47,011 nt of DNA from CABQCM01 sp965145485 (GTDB taxonomy: Bacteria; Bacillota; Clostridia; Oscillospirales; Acutalibacteraceae), in the NCBI GenBank assembly GCA_965145485.1, contig CBCTCU010000022.1, positions 1-47,011 on the forward strand, in the 5' to 3' direction. Under the pieces are notes generated by a model, which had not been told where the DNA came from, did not search any database, and saw only the letters and a list, made by a program, of their open reading frames with translations. Below are positions 35,125 through 43,965 of this stretch, piece after piece. How positions within the stretch are numbered: the first letter of the stretch is position 1; each line of letters begins with the position of its first letter. Made by a program: the position numbers and the translations under genes.

Positions 35125-36116
35125 AACGGTCAAAACAAATGGCGCTGGAATCCAGCGGAATCTGTCTATACCGCTCGTTGAGCCTATTGCTCCGGCCGTT
35201 TTTTGCCCCTTCATCGGTGAAATCGCAGCCGGACGGGCCGTATTCATTAAAAGAACCCTACGCCTTGCGTGAGCACTGGCTTTTTTTCCTGGCCGACGGC
35301 CTGCGATTCCCTTACCGGCCCTTGGAAGGGGAAGCGCTGGTCTCATCGCCGGGGCATGAGGAGTACCGGCGTGTTTGGCGCACCCTTTTCCCCAAACTGG
35401 GCCTTTCCTACCGCTACGACACCGGCAGGATTTCGCCCGCGCTCATCGCGGCCGCATATGGCAGGCAGGCGCTTTTGCTGCTTGTCCATGTCGACGCGCT
35501 GCCCTACGATTCCTCCGGCTCGGTGCGAAGCAACGCCTTTCATTGCCTTCGCGTCACCGGCTGTGCGCACGGCGGTATCGATTACGCGGATGACGCCGTC
35601 CCTCTGGTACAGGGCGGCTATACCACCTATACCGGATATATGCCGATGGAGACGGTCGAGCAATACGGCGTGGGGCTGCTCGGTGTGGAGCCCTCCGGCC
35701 CACCCGCCGACTTTTGCTGCCGGGAGCTGTTGATTGAGAGCTTGGCCCGCTTTCGCCAAGGGTCTGTTGAGAAGGGGTGCTATTATGGGGCTGCGGCGCT
35801 GCGGCGGCTGGTCATTGATCTGGAGATGGGAATCCGTCCGGGACGTTGGTTCGATCTGACCATGGTGCTCAAATATCAGTGGTACGCGGCCTATCGCTAC
35901 CTGCTCGCGGCGGCGGGGGACCTTGGGTTGGCCGGCGGGCTCCAAGAGGGGGAATTGCGCGACCTAGAGCGCTTATGGCAGACCGTTTTGACCCTGCTGG
36001 AGCTGCTCATCCAGGGAGGGGAAACGGCGATAGCCCGCCGCCTGAAAGGCTGTGTTGACGAGCTTGCCCGTAAGCTGATCGGGTGGGTTGAGTGCGTGCT
36101 GGAGCGCTCCGCATAA
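35121..36116 (+). CDS. BtrH/C39-like protein E
   Basis: The 331-residue protein is translationally coupled to protein D by an ATGA overlap. It keeps a candidate Cys15 (SSGICLYRSLSLLL), a His in RSNAFHCLRVTG and an Asp in GGIDYADD, so the triad may be intact, but overall similarity to D is low. The C-terminal part is helical. The two-gene coupling repeats the arrangement of proteins A and B. Confidence 0.5.
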   Translation: MKRSKQMALESSGICLYRSLSLLLRPFFAPSSVKSQPDGPYSLKEPYALREHWLFFLADGLRFPYRPLEGEALVSSPGHEEYRRVWRTLFPKLGLSYRYDTGRISPALIAAAYGRQALLLLVHVDALPYDSSGSVRSNAFHCLRVTGCAHGGIDYADDAVPLVQGGYTTYTGYMPMETVEQYGVGLLGVEPSGPPADFCCRELLIESLARFRQGSVEKGCYYGAAALRRLVIDLEMGIRPGRWFDLTMVLKYQWYAAYRYLLAAAGDLGLAGGLQEGELRDLERLWQTVLTLLELLIQGGETAIARRLKGCVDELARKLIGWVECVLERSA

Positions 36117-36508
36117 AAAGGTGCTGCATGCCGCCCAGGGATGACGGCGGCTCGTTATGTGCGGCACACGGATTCGTTCGACATGGAGGCCGAGATATGG
36201 ATGGAGATCGAGAGCGGCGCGGCTTCCATGGAGGATGCGAATACGGCTTCATCCACAGTCCGACCCATCCATCGGGCCTAAAGCGCATTCGCCGGGGCGC
36301 AGGCCAGGGGAGATTGAACGGCGCCGGTCTCTTTGCCCGTATCGTCTCCTATCGTAATCGACCCGAGCGGGGGGAGCGCCGCTTTTTATTTCTGGCACGG
36401 TTCATCAATCGTTTCCAACTCCCGCCAGCAACCACTTCGACCGGCCGATACGGCGGGGCCCCGGCAGCGCCATCGTTTCGCCGCGAGGAAGAATGGAGGA
36501 TGTAAACA
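36117..36508. other. GC-rich intergenic stretch within the cluster
   Basis: About 390 bases with no gene I can support; it ends in the GGAGG ribosome site of ACP 4. Confidence 0.4.
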
Positions 36509-36778
36509 ATGGATACCTTGAGCCGAATCCGGCAGATTTTTAACCAGAATCTCGACGAGGAATTGACCATCGGCGATCGCGAACCGCTTGAGTCGGTAGA
36601 CATTAATTCGATTGCCTTTATTAAGATTGCCATTGCGATTGAGGACGAATTTCAAGTCCATTTCGATAATACCATGCTCAGTATCAAGAAATTTGCCAGC
36701 CTGTATGATCTGGGCGCTTATATCGAGAGCCTCATGCAAGCTTCCAAAACGACGCCGGCCTCCCCGCCGCAGCAATAA
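36509..36778 (+). CDS. Acyl carrier protein 4
   Basis: An 89-residue carrier protein with the attachment Ser in SVDINSIAFIKI, Asn again preceding Ser as in ACP 2. GGAGG is placed before the ATG. It is the last gene of the co-oriented cluster; a GC-rich hairpin follows at 36,921. Confidence 0.87.
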   Translation: MDTLSRIRQIFNQNLDEELTIGDREPLESVDINSIAFIKIAIAIEDEFQVHFDNTMLSIKKFASLYDLGAYIESLMQASKTTPASPPQQ

Positions 36779-37195
36779 TCGGGCGAATTGGAATCGGTTT
36801 GCCAGACTTATGACGGTTCCTCGAGAAACGCTCCACCGGCATCCGTTCCGACGGGGGATGGCTAGAATAATACGGGCTTCAACCTTTTTCAAGGATAGAC
36901 CGAATGGCAGGCATGCAAACAGCCCCCTCCAGACAACGGGAGGGGGCTTGCAGTGCGTTGTTTCATTGTAGACGCTGACCGCAAAAAGGGCGTTGATATC
37001 CCCGCCCGGCCCATGATCCGGCGGGGGAGAGGGTACACAGGGCACATAATACGCTGTAACATGCCGGCGCTTTGATTGGATGATTTAAAATCCGTCCAGC
37101 CATCATCTCGGCCCTCCCGGCTTCATTTCGTGCGCGGTTACCGCCTTGAAAGGGCCGGCCTCTGCAGCTTGAAAAGCGGTGTTGATTCGGAAACA
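36779..37195. other. Gap between convergent cluster and surface operon
   Basis: It holds the hairpin at 36921-36948. I see no gene. Confidence 0.5.
36921..36948. terminator. Probable terminator hairpin between convergent operons
   Basis: AGCCCCCTCC pairs with GGAGGGGGCT around a short loop. T-runs are poor on both strands, so it may act as a partial terminator or RNA stabiliser. Its position between the cluster end and the surface-operon end supports the call. Confidence 0.5.
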
Positions 37196-38149
37196 TTAAC
37201 GAGATAACGAGGTGCTATTGTGTCCCGCGCCGCTATCGGAAAGCTCCCTTTCAGCCTGCTCTGGCGCTGACTCAGCGTCGGAGGATTCACTTGAGGGCGC
37301 TGCCGAGGATTCCCCTGTGCCGGGTGCCATGGTCGATTCGCCCGCCGTATTCTCCTGTCCTGAAACGGACGAAGCCACATCCTCGCCGGCTGGCTCGACG
37401 TCGGATTCGGCCGGGTTTTCGGCCGTACTGGCTGCGTCGGAGGGCAGGGGCGTCTGTGTGGAATCAGAGCCCGTGGAGGGGACGGACTCGGTACTGGCCG
37501 GCTGGGACGGCGTGCTGGGCGAACCCGCCGGGGCTTGCGTGGCATTCGGCTCAGAGGATGAGACCGCGGACGAATCCGGACCGGCGCTGTGTTGCATCGG
37601 CGTGCCGGTGTCATTGTGAATGGCATTTTCCGCTCCGTCGCCGTTTGTCTCATTGGCAGATGGCATCGTGCCGATCACGATGCCGTTGGATATGGCGGGC
37701 GTTCCCTGATAAATTCCCCACATGGCGGTAAAAATGTAGCTTGCCGTCGCATCCGGAATCAGCTTGAAGGAAAGCGTACCCCGGTTGATTTGGGTGGTGT
37801 AGAGCGGCCCGCCGTCCGTCTGAACCATAGCGTACCCGTTGGCGGCCCCGTCCGCCTGCGCCGTCAGGGTGATGTCGTGTACTTTTCCGGCCTCCAGGGT
37901 ATAGGTGCTGTCTAGAGCGGATTGCGGCTCAACGGGCTTGCCATCCACGTAAACAGAGACGTCCAGATGGTATTCGGTCGTGCGCACGACATTGCCGGCA
38001 TTGACAATGTCGGCCTGAAACCAGGCGAACGCCGAAACGCAGTAGCATAGGACGGCCAGCGCCAGCACGGGAATCAGGGCCAGCATTTTGTATTGAATTT
38101 TCTGTGTCGGCGTCTTTGCCGCGTGCTTTGGTTTATGCCGTAAGGCCAT
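37196..38149 (-). CDS. TasA-like exported protein with Ser/Thr/Pro-rich tail
   Basis: The 317-residue protein has one N-terminal hydrophobic segment (MLALIPVLALAVLCYCVSAFAWF) ending in the AWF-type motif of SipW-processed proteins. A compact beta-rich domain follows (to about residue 170). The tail of about 145 residues is rich in Ser, Thr, Pro, Ala, Glu and Asp and is probably extended and surface-exposed. No sortase motif ends it. It follows sipW by 4 bases, so it is a likely SipW client. The start has GGGAGTGAGG upstream. Confidence 0.65.
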   Translation of the reverse strand: MALRHKPKHAAKTPTQKIQYKMLALIPVLALAVLCYCVSAFAWFQADIVNAGNVVRTTEYHLDVSVYVDGKPVEPQSALDSTYTLEAGKVHDITLTAQADGAANGYAMVQTDGGPLYTTQINRGTLSFKLIPDATASYIFTAMWGIYQGTPAISNGIVIGTMPSANETNGDGAENAIHNDTGTPMQHSAGPDSSAVSSSEPNATQAPAGSPSTPSQPASTESVPSTGSDSTQTPLPSDAASTAENPAESDVEPAGEDVASSVSGQENTAGESTMAPGTGESSAAPSSESSDAESAPEQAERELSDSGAGHNSTSLSR

Positions 38150-38153
38150 ATCC

Positions 38154-38870
38154 TCACTCCCTTCCGGTCGGATCGCTTCCCACGGATACCTGCTGTGTCG
38201 GATGGGATGCCGGGCTGCCCATCATCTGTTCGCGCAGCCGCTGCAGCTCCTCTTTCATCTGCTGCGCCTCTTTTAGCTGCGCCTGCGCTTCGGCCCTTTG
38301 CGCTTCAATTTCCGCCTGCTGTTCGGCTTTATACTGCCGGGCCAGTCGGAAAAATTTCACCGCCTGTATGACAATCAGCAGCAGAAAGGGGATGAGAATC
38401 ACCGTAAAATATCCGGCCGGGGTTTTTAAAAACTGAAAGAAATACCCCATTTTGGGCAGTCGGAACTGATATTGGCCGATGACGTTGTCAAAGGGGACGG
38501 GGTAGGGGTCGTCCACGCCGGTGGTGGTGCCGTAGGTGACAAAGGCCGGCTCGCCCTCATGCTCGGTGATGGCTCGGATTTTGTGGGTGACGACCGAGCC
38601 GTAGCTGGCCGGGTCGATGGAGGTAAAGGTAATGATATCGCCAACCTCCAGGGTGCTTACATCCACCTGCTTGCTGATTTCCAGATCGCCTACCTCGAAG
38701 GTGTCCTGCATCGAGTCGGACAACACGATGTTGGGCTTATAGCCGAACAGGCTGGCCTTGTCCTGTCCCACGGTATTGACCGATAGGACGGTAAAAATCA
38801 TGACGAGGATGGCGAATACCAGAATCAGGATCGTCACGATTTTGCCCGCAATATTCAGCGCCTTTTTCAT
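38154..38870 (-). CDS. sipW: SipW-type signal peptidase I
   Basis: The 238-residue membrane protease has an N-terminal helix (residues 11-34), catalytic Ser53 in LSDSMQDTF, and His96 in VVTHKIRAI where bacterial-type enzymes have Lys. This Ser-His arrangement marks the ER/SipW type, which processes TasA-like substrates. A second membrane helix near residues 155-180 is followed by a Glu/Gln/Ala-rich coiled-coil tail, longer than in typical SipW. ATG 38870 is chosen because it directly precedes the first membrane helix and has AAGG-rich sequence upstream. It lies among its probable substrates. Confidence 0.9.
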   Translation of the reverse strand: MKKALNIAGKIVTILILVFAILVMIFTVLSVNTVGQDKASLFGYKPNIVLSDSMQDTFEVGDLEISKQVDVSTLEVGDIITFTSIDPASYGSVVTHKIRAITEHEGEPAFVTYGTTTGVDDPYPVPFDNVIGQYQFRLPKMGYFFQFLKTPAGYFTVILIPFLLLIVIQAVKFFRLARQYKAEQQAEIEAQRAEAQAQLKEAQQMKEELQRLREQMMGSPASHPTQQVSVGSDPTGRE

Positions 38871-39019
38871 ATCGCCTTCAGTCTCCTTCAGCATCGGGTT
38901 TGTATACCGGGAATCAAAAGGCACAAAGCCGGATGCATCCGGGGTTATGCCCTTTGATTCCCGCCCCACAGCCCGTATTGAACTGTGGGAACGGGACACG
39001 GATCAGAATGATGTTCGCC

Positions 39020-40390
39020 CTAGGCTTTGGTAATCACCCAGTTCTCGACGTCGTCGGTTACGGTGCAGTCCGCGCCAACCGAAGTGGGCCGGCTGGCGGA
39101 TACGGCTTTGGAGAGGATGATGGTGCCGCCGTTGTCCACATCGTAGTTCCTGCCGTTTGCACGGATCGAATCCAGGGCGGTGATCACGATGGTACCGCCG
39201 TTGGCATAGATGGTAGAGCTGTCGGCGCCGCTCGTGCTGTAGCTGCCGCCCGCAATATAAACGGTCGCGCCGCTCTCGGCGGTCACCGCGTGGCCCTGAT
39301 AACCGGAGGTGGAGAACGAACCTTCGTTGAGGTAAATCACGCTGCCGTTGCGCGCGGCCACGTTGGCGTTGCCGCTGCCGCTGTCACCGTACTCGCCGCC
39401 GTTGACCGTCAGGGTGCTGCCTTCGCCGTCGGCCGAGAGCTTCCCGGCGTTGTAGGCCCAGCCCGGCGCGTTCACCGCGTTGATGGTCAGAGAGCCGCCG
39501 TTTTCCACAGCAATGTCCGCACCGACGATGTCGAGGCCGCTCTGGTTCAGACGGTTTTCTCCAAGGTTCATGGTGACGTCGCCGGTGACGGTAAGGTCGT
39601 CGGCATCATCAATGGTATCGGTCAGCGTTATGTCGACCGGTACGCCGGGATTGTTCAGCGCATCCTCGATCGAATCGGTATCCGAAACGCTTGCCCGGAC
39701 TGGATATGAGGCCTCCGAGTCGTAATTCTCGTTGTCAAAGCCGTCCTTCTCGTAGGTGTACTGTGTGGCGTTTAGCACGATGTCGAAAGTAGAGCCGATC
39801 GACTCGCCCTGATAGGCGTTACCGGCGCCTTCGCGCATGTGCAGCACGATACCGGCATACGCCTCCGAGTAGCCGCCGGCCGGCTTGTTCGTCGCGGCAT
39901 ACAGTACGCCATGGGCCGCCCCGTCGGGGTCGGCGATGAGCTGGTTGAGGGTGCCGACGTTGGTGTAGCCGTCCTGGATGGCGGCATCCAGGCTGCCCGG
40001 GATGGTGGTGATGGCCGTCCCCTCGCTGACTTTGGCATAAACATCGATGACATCGCCAAGGATTCCAGCGTTACCATTGACGATAACAGATAGGTTCCAT
40101 TTAAAAGCCAGACTGCCGGCGTTGGTCACCCGCAGCACGGCCGTGTCGCTGTACCCCGGCTCCCACAGGTCGTAGTCAAAAATGGGATTGTCTTCATCCA
40201 CCTCGACATAGTTGCCGTCGGTTCTCAGCTCCGAGAGGGTGATGTCGAGGGTGCCAGCCTGGATTTTGTTGTTTTTATTGACAACAGAATCGGTAAACCA
40301 GGCAAAGGTCGTCCCGGCAAGCAGGGCGCAGCAGGTCAGCAGGGCCAGGCCGCTTGCAATCAGGGATTTTTTCGTGCTTTTGCTTTGCAT
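39020..40390 (-). CDS. TasA-like surface protein with beta-helix domain, copy 2
   Basis: The 456-residue protein begins with a SipW-type signal (SLIASGLALLTCCALLAGTTFAWFTDSVVN). A TasA/camelysin-like domain follows (to about residue 200), then a C-terminal region of short repeated strands (GGSLTIN, GSTLTVNGGEYGDSG, GSVIYLNEGSFS, GATVYIAGGSYS, GGTIVIT) typical of a right-handed beta-helix. The first ~200 residues and upstream DNA are identical to the protein at 42,098; the C-terminal halves are different. AGGAGG precedes the ATG. It is probably exported and assembled at the cell surface after SipW cleavage. Confidence 0.8.
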   Translation of the reverse strand: MQSKSTKKSLIASGLALLTCCALLAGTTFAWFTDSVVNKNNKIQAGTLDITLSELRTDGNYVEVDEDNPIFDYDLWEPGYSDTAVLRVTNAGSLAFKWNLSVIVNGNAGILGDVIDVYAKVSEGTAITTIPGSLDAAIQDGYTNVGTLNQLIADPDGAAHGVLYAATNKPAGGYSEAYAGIVLHMREGAGNAYQGESIGSTFDIVLNATQYTYEKDGFDNENYDSEASYPVRASVSDTDSIEDALNNPGVPVDITLTDTIDDADDLTVTGDVTMNLGENRLNQSGLDIVGADIAVENGGSLTINAVNAPGWAYNAGKLSADGEGSTLTVNGGEYGDSGSGNANVAARNGSVIYLNEGSFSTSGYQGHAVTAESGATVYIAGGSYSTSGADSSTIYANGGTIVITALDSIRANGRNYDVDNGGTIILSKAVSASRPTSVGADCTVTDDVENWVITKA

Positions 40391-40815
40391 GCTGTTTTCC
40401 TCCTAAGTAATTTTTGTATTGATAAACGTTGGAGCAGTAGCACACCTACTCAAACGATTTATCCGGGTTGTTCCTCGACTGCACTGCGTCGGCCGTCATG
40501 TCAAAGGTGATACCGCCGTTTTGATAAGCGTTGCCGGCCGATGCGTCCATGGTTACGACCGCGGTCAGCGTCCGGGATTCTCCAACCAGCAGGGGAGAGT
40601 CGCTGACGCAGGGGGAATCCTTGGTCAGCTCCTTGGCCGCTCCATGGAACAGAAGCTTGTCCCCATCGTAAATAGCAAAGGACAAAACCTCCTGCAAAGG
40701 CCCCTGCACATTCTCAAGGTACAGGCGGATATGCACGTCGGCCGTTCCCTTGTTTTCCACTGTAAAATCCCGAACCAAAGCATGCCCCGGTTCGATGTTC
40801 ATGTCCGTCCCGTCG
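39795..40815. repeat. Exact direct repeat, left copy (1,021 bp)
   Basis: Identical by eye to 42945-43965. It covers the 5' part of the TasA-like gene, the intergenic leader and most of the preceding small-protein gene. The left boundary falls inside the TasA-like gene; the right boundary is the junction with the IS-like remnant. Confidence 0.9.
40446..40815 (-). pseudogene. 5'-truncated copy of the small anchored surface protein
   Basis: From position 40815 downward this is identical to the 43,596-44,147 gene, but it has lost the first ~62 codons, including the membrane segment. The break (around 40,816) coincides with the start of IS-like DNA. A spurious upstream ATG at 40841 gives an open frame, but the product would lack its export signal. 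Confidence 0.8.
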
Positions 40816-40820
40816 TGAAC

Positions 40821-40872
40821 GACGGTATGAGATCTGAACATTTCTTTTGGAATGTCTAGATTTCATACCGTC
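40821..40872. other. Long imperfect hairpin at the IS junction
   Basis: GACGGTATGA at 40821-40830 pairs with TCATACCGTC ending at 40872, with further imperfect pairing inward; the plus strand then has a TCTTTTT run. It may be an IS end structure or a terminator. Confidence 0.5.
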
Positions 40873-40965
40873 TCTTTTTACGTTGAAACCCAGTATTCAT
40901 AAGGGATTCGGCATTGTTTGTGTAAATGACCACGTCCAACACTCAGATGTACAAACATTCAAAAA

Positions 40966-42021
40966 TCACCGCATAGAACGGCGAAAAACAGCTTTTGAAC
41001 CCCCATGTCTATTTTTCTTTTGCTGTTTGCCTGTCAAAATACAAGGCTTAATAGGTGTTTGGCGCTTGATACCCCAGAGTAGAATGTGGACGCTCCATAT
41101 TATAGAAATCCATGTATTTTTGAACGCATTCCTTGAATTCTTCCGCCGAATGATAATGCCTCCGATATAGTTCCTCCCGTTTGAGAGAGGAGAAAAAGGA
41201 TTCCATAACCGCATTATGACACGGCTTGCCAGAGGGAGAAAAGGATGTCCCACATGAAGTGTTTTGAGTAGTTGCTGAAAAGCAAAGGCGATATACTGTG
41301 TGCCCCGGTCACTATGAAAAATCAATCCTTCCGCCGGCCTGCGGTCTTCATAAGCTGACCGAAAAGTGGATGTAATAAGCTGGCTGCTGTGCTTCTGTGA
41401 AATCTTATAGCAGAGCACTTTGCGGGAATAGAGGTCGAGGATAGCACACATATAGTACGTTTTTTTGTTATAGGCGAAATAGGTGACGTCGCTGACAGTT
41501 ACCCCACGGGATTTCAAAACGGCACTTATTTTTTTAGCACCATAGATTTGGTCGCTCTCATCATAAATCCGGCGGATTTGGTCGCTTAACTCTGTACGAC
41601 GAAAATGATAGCTTTTGTTTTCTTTCTTGTTGCGGAGAATATGATTGTAAAAGGTTCCTCTGGGAACCTCCAAAGCATCACAGAGAGTATGTACGCTGAA
41701 CTGACCATAGAGAGTTTCCAATGCCTTGAGCTTGTCCTGTAGTGGAGCAGAAACCGTACAGTTAACAGACTTCAAAACTTGGATGATACCCTCCAACTTT
41801 TCTACTCGTTTTTTGAGAGCAGCAAATTCCTTTGGTGTGACGACCATGCCTGCCTCGGTTATGGTGGTTTGGTAAGGCTTAAGCCAAGAATAAAGTGTGC
41901 TTCGGGCGATAACGGTCTGGGTACAGATGTCGGATACGCTTTCACCATTTTGATAGCGCAGGACAAGTTCCTGTTTTTGATTGGTTGTGTATTTCATATT
42001 TTTTGCCCACTGCTTCTCCAC
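40966..42021 (-). pseudogene. Decayed IS3-family transposase
   Basis: The frame has an N-terminal helix-turn-helix (RYQNGESVSDICTQTVIARSTLYSWL), a leucine-zipper-like segment, then integrase-core fragments (VSDVTYF, CAILDLYSRKVLCYKIS, GLIFHSDRGTQYIAFAFQQLL). Three defects are visible. About 40 residues normally found between KSRGVTVS and VSDVTYF are missing. The frame shifts near 41,240, since a different frame encodes HNAVMESFFSSLKREE and YRRHYHSAEEFKECVQKY. That second frame then ends in RPHSTLGYQAPNTY followed by a stop. A 13-base perfect inverted repeat (CACTGCTTCTCCA, 42008-42020 and 42037-42049) overlaps its 5' end. The region is more AT-rich than its surroundings. Confidence 0.8.
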
Positions 42022-42097
42022 CCACTAAACAGGGGATGGAGAAGCAGTGCAAGAATACATCATCTGTAGTGCTGATACAATATACCTTTAGGAAGTT

Positions 42098-43540
42098 TTA
42101 TGCCGGGTTTACTACCCACATGTTACCGGATCTTGTTGCCTTATAACCGTCGGCGAGGTATTCGGTGGGATTACTCGAGAACGAGCCACCCGAGATGGAA
42201 ATAATACAGTTGTCACTTGTGGACAGAGAACAGTCGTAGAAACCGCTCTTTATATTGATGACACTGTAGCCGTCAGAGCCCGAATGATCACTGTCGGCTG
42301 CAAACACACGACTGCCCTTAACGGTTACGTTCTCTAGGGTGCAAACATTGTTATTTCCCCCAATGAAAATCGTGCTGTAGCCCGTGGTGGTGAAAGTGCA
42401 GTTCTTGATAAGGATGGTATTGTTATCGCTTTGGGAGAACTGGACACCTCTATCTCCAGTGTAGGTAACATTCTCTATGGTTACGGTATTCGAGCCGCCG
42501 CCCCTATCCTCCACAAAATAGGCGTTGTTGGTTCCTGCTACAGAGTAGTTACCGCCGTCGATAGTAATATCCGATCCTTGTGCTGATACAGCGATACAGC
42601 GTTGGCTGTCCATCTGGATTCCGCCTTCAGTCGCCTGGATAACCACTGTTTTGTCCTGGGAATTGATGTTGATTCCGTTTCCACTATGATTGTTGGCGTC
42701 AATAGTGTTCGAACCGAGATTCAGAGTAATGTTGCCCGAAAGATTCAGGGCAGAGGCAGGACTCTGGTTACCATTGACAACCACGGTATCTCCATTAGCT
42801 GCATCAACCGCTTCTTGTAACGACCCATAATTGATGCTGTTAATTACTTTAGGCAACGGTGCGCTGGCGTCGTAATTCTCGTTGCCAAATCCATCCTTCT
42901 CATAAGTAAACTGGGTGGCGTTAAGTACAATATCGAAGGTGGAACCGATCGACTCGCCCTGATAGGCGTTACCGGCGCCTTCGCGCATGTGCAGCACGAT
43001 ACCGGCATACGCCTCCGAGTAGCCGCCGGCCGGCTTGTTCGTCGCGGCATACAGTACGCCATGGGCCGCCCCGTCGGGGTCGGCGATGAGCTGGTTGAGG
43101 GTGCCGACGTTGGTGTAGCCGTCCTGGATGGCGGCATCCAGGCTGCCCGGGATGGTGGTGATGGCCGTCCCCTCGCTGACTTTGGCATAAACATCGATGA
43201 CATCGCCAAGGATTCCAGCGTTACCATTGACGATAACAGATAGGTTCCATTTAAAAGCCAGACTGCCGGCGTTGGTCACCCGCAGCACGGCCGTGTCGCT
43301 GTACCCCGGCTCCCACAGGTCGTAGTCAAAAATGGGATTGTCTTCATCCACCTCGACATAGTTGCCGTCGGTTCTCAGCTCCGAGAGGGTGATGTCGAGG
43401 GTGCCAGCCTGGATTTTGTTGTTTTTATTGACAACAGAATCGGTAAACCAGGCAAAGGTCGTCCCGGCAAGCAGGGCGCAGCAGGTCAGCAGGGCCAGGC
43501 CGCTTGCAATCAGGGATTTTTTCGTGCTTTTGCTTTGCAT
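42098..43540 (-). CDS. TasA-like surface protein with beta-helix domain, copy 1
   Basis: The 480-residue protein has the same SipW-type signal and TasA-like N-terminal domain as copy 2 (identical to about residue 198). It carries a different C-terminal beta-helix of about 240 residues (GNITLNLGSNTIDANNHSG, GSDITIDGGNYSVAG, NTVTIENVTYTGDRG, NTILIKNCTFTTTG, NVCTLENVTVKGS). Such parallel-beta repeats often bind glycans or other surfaces. AGGAGG lies seven bases before the ATG. It follows the small anchored protein and is probably read from the invertible promoter. Confidence 0.8.
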   Translation of the reverse strand: MQSKSTKKSLIASGLALLTCCALLAGTTFAWFTDSVVNKNNKIQAGTLDITLSELRTDGNYVEVDEDNPIFDYDLWEPGYSDTAVLRVTNAGSLAFKWNLSVIVNGNAGILGDVIDVYAKVSEGTAITTIPGSLDAAIQDGYTNVGTLNQLIADPDGAAHGVLYAATNKPAGGYSEAYAGIVLHMREGAGNAYQGESIGSTFDIVLNATQFTYEKDGFGNENYDASAPLPKVINSINYGSLQEAVDAANGDTVVVNGNQSPASALNLSGNITLNLGSNTIDANNHSGNGININSQDKTVVIQATEGGIQMDSQRCIAVSAQGSDITIDGGNYSVAGTNNAYFVEDRGGGSNTVTIENVTYTGDRGVQFSQSDNNTILIKNCTFTTTGYSTIFIGGNNNVCTLENVTVKGSRVFAADSDHSGSDGYSVINIKSGFYDCSLSTSDNCIISISGGSFSSNPTEYLADGYKATRSGNMWVVNPA

Positions 43541-43965
43541 GCTGTTTTCCTCCTAAGTAATTTTTGTATTGATAAACGTTGGAGCAGTAGCACACCTACT
43601 CAAACGATTTATCCGGGTTGTTCCTCGACTGCACTGCGTCGGCCGTCATGTCAAAGGTGATACCGCCGTTTTGATAAGCGTTGCCGGCCGATGCGTCCAT
43701 GGTTACGACCGCGGTCAGCGTCCGGGATTCTCCAACCAGCAGGGGAGAGTCGCTGACGCAGGGGGAATCCTTGGTCAGCTCCTTGGCCGCTCCATGGAAC
43801 AGAAGCTTGTCCCCATCGTAAATAGCAAAGGACAAAACCTCCTGCAAAGGCCCCTGCACATTCTCAAGGTACAGGCGGATATGCACGTCGGCCGTTCCCT
43901 TGTTTTCCACTGTAAAATCCCGAACCAAAGCATGCCCCGGTTCGATGTTCATGTCCGTCCCGTCG
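42945..43965. repeat. Exact direct repeat, right copy (1,021 bp)
   Basis: Matches 39795-40815 with a constant offset of 3,150 bases and no difference that I could find by eye. Homologous recombination between the copies would delete the IS remnant and fuse alternative C-terminal halves. Confidence 0.9.

Noticed and set aside
10447..36778. A RiPP cluster reading, prompted by four radical SAM genes
   Set aside because: No short precursor peptide gene with ribosome site, leader peptide or repeated core was seen, and no RRE-like protein; the carrier proteins and NRPS fit a different logic.
38871..38999. Upstream extension of sipW
   Set aside because: The extra 43 residues lack a ribosome site, and the ATG at 38870 directly precedes the membrane helix expected at the N terminus.
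40821..40872. IS200/IS605-type end hairpin
   Set aside because: The hairpin is long and imperfect and the neighbouring transposase fragments are IS3-type; kept only as an unassigned structure.
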